A DNA stretch of 6,472 nucleotides, from NCBI GenBank assembly GCA_934746785.1, contig CAKVFO010000170.1, forward strand, positions 1 through 6,472, read 5' to 3'. The notes beneath the pieces are model-generated. The model made no database searches. It saw only the letters and a program-made list of their open reading frames with translations, and was not told the DNA's origin. Source of the stretch: an uncultured Clostridium sp. GTDB taxonomy: Bacteria; Bacillota; Clostridia; Clostridiales; Clostridiaceae. Shown piece after piece: positions 4,909-6,472 of the stretch. Each line of letters opens with the position of its first letter. Position 1 is the stretch's first letter. The position numbers and the translations under genes were made by a program.

Positions 4909-5328
4909 ATGAGAATATTAGGTTTGGATGTTGGACAAAAAACAATAGGAGTTGCTATATCGGATCCTTTAGGGTTTACTGCTCAAGGAATAACAACAAT
5001 TAGAAGAGAGAAAAAGTTGAAAGATATAGAAGAAGTTAAAAGAATATGTGAAGAGTATAATGTTAAAACTATAGTTGTAGGGCTTCCTAAGAATATGGAT
5101 AATTCTATTGGTTTTGCCGGTGAAAAGATAATGGAATTTTCTCAGTTGATAAAAGAAGAAATTGATATTCCAATAGAATTTTGGGATGAAAGACTTACAA
5201 CTGTGGCTGCTCATAGAGCTATGTTAGAAGCTGATTTATCAAGAGGAAAAAGAAAGAAGATAGTTGATAAAATAGCAGCAACATATATACTTCAAGGATA
5301 TCTTGACAGGCTTTCAAATATGAAATAA
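4909..5328 (+). CDS. ruvX: RuvX/YqgF family RNase H-fold nuclease (putative pre-16S rRNA nuclease / Holliday junction resolvase)
   Basis: This 139-residue protein is of the normal length for the YqgF/RuvX (YrrK) family, small cytoplasmic nucleases linked to maturation of the 16S rRNA 5' end and, in some bacteria, to Holliday-junction resolution. The RNase H-like core is intact: LGLDVGQKTIGVAISDP (4-20) with the first catalytic Asp at 7, VVGLPKNMDNSIG (56-68), DERLTT (93-98) with the second acidic site at Glu94, and KRKKIVDKIAATYILQ (114-129) with Asp120. GGAG (4898-4901) lies 7 nt before the ATG. It follows ireB as in Bacillus and Clostridium, but a strong hairpin intervenes. Which of the two activities matters in this organism cannot be read from sequence. 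Confidence 0.95.
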   Translation: MRILGLDVGQKTIGVAISDPLGFTAQGITTIRREKKLKDIEEVKRICEEYNVKTIVVGLPKNMDNSIGFAGEKIMEFSQLIKEEIDIPIEFWDERLTTVAAHRAMLEADLSRGKRKKIVDKIAATYILQGYLDRLSNMK

Positions 5329-5338
5329 AAATAATTAA

Positions 5339-5381
5339 TTGAAAATAATTATTGACAATATCTATAATAACTACTTAAAAT
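5339..5381 (+). promoter_or_regulatory. Promoter region of the DUF1292 gene and fur, two overlapping candidates
   Basis: The better candidate is TTGAAA (5339-5344), 18 nt, TATAAT (5363-5368), with a start near 5375 and a 30-nt leader. An offset candidate is TTGACA (5352-5357), 18 nt, TAAAAT (5376-5381), with a start near 5388, only three bases before the ribosome binding site AGGAG (5391-5395). Both lie in the 76-nt gap after ruvX. Together they suggest that the DUF1292 gene and fur form their own transcription unit. Confidence 0.6.
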
Positions 5382-5404
5382 GATTACAAAAGGAGCGATA
5401 CGAA

Positions 5405-5671
5405 ATGATAAAAGATATTGAATTTATATATTTATTAAATGAAGAAGGTAAAGAGGAGAAAATGAGAGTTATTACTTTCTTTAGAATTGAAGATTTAGAT
5501 GCTGAATACGTTGTAGTAACGCCAGCAGATATGGATGCAGATGAAGCATATGTTTTAAAGTATGTTCAAGATGAAGACGGAAATGATAACTATATTACAA
5601 TAGATGATGATAATGAATTTGATATAGTATCAGAAACATATGAACTTTTAATGCAGGAAGAAGTAGAATAA
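5405..5671 (+). CDS. DUF1292 family small acidic protein (YrzB-like, UPF0473)
   Basis: The protein has 88 residues and no assigned function. The family (YrzB in Bacillus) is recognised from its small size, the pattern of an N-terminal strand, LLNEEGKEEKMRVITFFRIEDLDAEYVVVTP (10-40), the acidic LKYVQDEDG, and its fixed place after ruvX. It is very acidic: 28 Asp or Glu against 6 Lys or Arg. It has no signal peptide or membrane segment, so it should be cytosolic. AGGAG (5391-5395) lies 9 nt before the ATG. It has its own promoter region upstream and fur 38 nt downstream with no terminator between, so the two are probably co-transcribed. No catalytic or metal motif is visible. Confidence 0.88.
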   Translation: MIKDIEFIYLLNEEGKEEKMRVITFFRIEDLDAEYVVVTPADMDADEAYVLKYVQDEDGNDNYITIDDDNEFDIVSETYELLMQEEVE

Positions 5672-5709
5672 TATTTTTAGTATATGAGAAAAGTGAGGGT
5701 GTTGTTATA

Positions 5710-6171
5710 ATGGAACGATTTATCGAAATAGATTACGATGTTCTTAAGGAAGATTTGAAGAAAAAAGGTTATAAACTTACTCCTCAAAGAAGAGCTATTG
5801 TTGATACTATAGTAGATAGTGAAGGGAAGCATTTAACGGCCGAAGAAATATATGACGAAGTAAAGAAAAGATGCCCTGAAATCGGTCTTGCTACAGTATA
5901 TAGGACAATTTTGTTATTAGAGGAAATAGGAATTGTAAGCAGATTGCATTTAAATGATGGCTGCAGCAGATATGAATTGGTTCATAGTGATGAAAGACAT
6001 AGACATCATCATCTTATTTGCAATGAATGTAATTCTGTAATAGAAGTAGAAGATGATCTTTTAGATGAACTTGAAGAATCTATAGAAAAGAACTATGGCT
6101 TTAAAATAATGGATCATAGCGTTAAGTTTTATGGAATATGCAAGGAATGTCAGGAGAAACAAGATGAATAA
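5710..6171 (+). CDS. fur: Fur family metal-responsive transcriptional regulator (probably Fur itself)
   Basis: This is a dimeric DNA-binding repressor that uses ferrous iron (or another metal) as corepressor; its length of 153 residues is normal. The N-terminal winged helix has YKLTPQRRAIVD (21-32), HLTAEEIYDEV (41-51) and the recognition helix GLATVYRTILLLEEIGIV (59-76). The C-terminal dimer domain has the structural zinc site CNEC (104-107) and CKEC (144-147). Regulatory-metal ligands are H41, E89 in RYEL, and H99/H101 in HHHLIC. Glu at 89 and the end GFKIMDHSVKFYGIC resemble Bacillus Fur more than PerR, whose equivalent residue is a sensing Asp; Zur or PerR are less likely. The ribosome binding site GAGGG (5695-5699) is 10 nt from the ATG. 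A short frame opening at 5684 ends in TAA overlapping the ATG (TAATG). I see no Fur box close upstream. Confidence 0.9.
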   Translation: MERFIEIDYDVLKEDLKKKGYKLTPQRRAIVDTIVDSEGKHLTAEEIYDEVKKRCPEIGLATVYRTILLLEEIGIVSRLHLNDGCSRYELVHSDERHRHHHLICNECNSVIEVEDDLLDELEESIEKNYGFKIMDHSVKFYGICKECQEKQDE

Positions 6172-6200
6172 AAAGATTACTTTAAAATGAGCAATCTTTT
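6171..6200 (+). terminator. Weak hairpin after fur, possible terminator
   Basis: AAAAGATT (6171-6178) pairs over 8 bp with AATCTTTT (6193-6200), plus a C-G pair inside after one mismatch, around a 10-nt loop. The right arm ends in four T residues, then GTTTATATATA. Low G+C makes it a poor terminator, so some read-through into the RNase J gene is likely. A faint promoter (TTTAAA 6181-6186, 17 nt, TATATA 6204-6209) overlaps it. Confidence 0.4.
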
Positions 6201-6233
6201 GTTTATATATAAAATAATATAAGGAGGGGAAGT

Positions 6234-6472
6234 ATGAGAACAGAGCGAGCAAAGGTTAAAATAGTACCTCTAGGTGGCTTGTGTGAAATAGGGAAGAATA
6301 TGACTGCAATTGAATTTAAAGATGATATTGTAGTTATAGATTGTGGACTTAGATTTCCAGATGAAGATATGTTTGGTATAGACGTTGTAATTCCTGATAT
6401 CTCATACCTATTAAAAAATCAAGAAAAGATAAGAGGAATATTTTTAACTCACGGACATGAGGACCATATAGG
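6234..6472 (+). CDS. rnj: Ribonuclease J, N-terminal part, cut by the right edge
   Basis: RNase J is the metallo-beta-lactamase/beta-CASP ribonuclease with 5'-to-3' exonuclease and endonuclease activity in mRNA decay and rRNA processing of Firmicutes. Seventy-nine codons are visible. VKIVPLGGLCEIGKNMTAIEF (8-28), VVIDCGLRFPDEDMFGIDVVIPD (33-55) and the zinc motif HGHEDH (73-78) after RGIFLT are diagnostic. Many homologues have Gly or Asn where Cys17 stands; this is a variable site. The beta-CASP domain, the other zinc ligands and the C-terminal domain lie beyond the window. AAGGAGGGGA (6221-6230) just before the ATG is a very strong ribosome binding site and decides the start. The gene follows fur by 62 nt across a weak hairpin. 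Whether it is the J1 or J2 paralogue, or the only copy, cannot be told. Confidence 0.93.
   Translation, partial: MRTERAKVKIVPLGGLCEIGKNMTAIEFKDDIVVIDCGLRFPDEDMFGIDVVIPDISYLLKNQEKIRGIFLTHGHEDHI

Noticed and set aside
4969..5214. Minus-strand open frame of 81 codons inside ruvX
   Set aside because: It is a shadow of ruvX codons, rich in Phe, Tyr and Ser, with no family resemblance.
5684..5710. Eight-codon frame (MRKVRVLL) whose TAA overlaps the fur ATG
   Set aside because: The TAATG overlap would suit translational coupling, but there is no Shine-Dalgarno sequence in front of its ATG, and the fur start has its own GAGGG.
6061..6252. Minus-strand open frame of 63 codons over the end of fur and the start of the RNase J gene
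   Set aside because: It crosses two real genes on the other strand; its hydrophobic look comes from reading A+T-rich DNA backwards.

Overview
The window reads as a low-G+C Firmicute chromosome, most likely a Clostridium sensu stricto. The reasons are the strongly A+T-rich intergenic DNA, AGA/ATA-rich codon use, strong GGAGG-type ribosome binding sites, an anaerobic pyruvate formate-lyase, a T-box leader, and the core gene order alaS, ireB (UPF0297), ruvX, DUF1292, fur, RNase J. I see no phage, insertion sequence, CRISPR array, tRNA or rRNA.

Layout. Positions 1-935 (minus strand) hold the N-terminal 311 codons of pflB, which runs off the left edge and starts with GTG. Positions 936-1319 are A+T-rich and non-coding in the normal sense. 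They hold a near-perfect 25-nt palindrome just upstream of pflB, six copies of the heptamer AATGATA, and a start-less, purine-rich frame that may be a decayed gene. At 1320-1348 lies a consensus promoter (TTGACA, 17 nt, TATAAT). It drives a complete alanine T-box leader (about 1356-1565) with a GCU specifier, antiterminator and intrinsic terminator. A further 255 nt with two long hairpins separate the T-box terminator from alaS (1821-4460).

Downstream of alaS, all on the plus strand, come ireB (4595-4852), a strong hairpin terminator or attenuator, ruvX (4909-5328), a new promoter region, a DUF1292 gene (5405-5671), fur (5710-6171), a weak terminator-like hairpin, and the first 79 codons of a ribonuclease J (6234 to the right edge).

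How they fit together. This is mostly housekeeping. AlaRS supply is controlled by uncharged tRNA-Ala through the T-box. IreB is a small partner of the PASTA Ser/Thr kinase pathway. RuvX is an RNase H-fold nuclease of rRNA maturation or Holliday-junction processing. DUF1292 is a conserved companion of unknown role. Fur is a metal-responsive repressor, and RNase J is an mRNA- and rRNA-processing nuclease. PflB belongs to fermentative pyruvate metabolism and is divergent.

The least ordinary parts are regulatory. The ireB start region has a very strong Shine-Dalgarno sequence 25 nt before the ATG with a hairpin in between, preceded by a 14-codon hydrophobic upstream ORF with its own Shine-Dalgarno sequence. 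The spacer between the T-box and alaS is structured. A strong terminator splits ireB from ruvX. I did not find a new multi-gene system.
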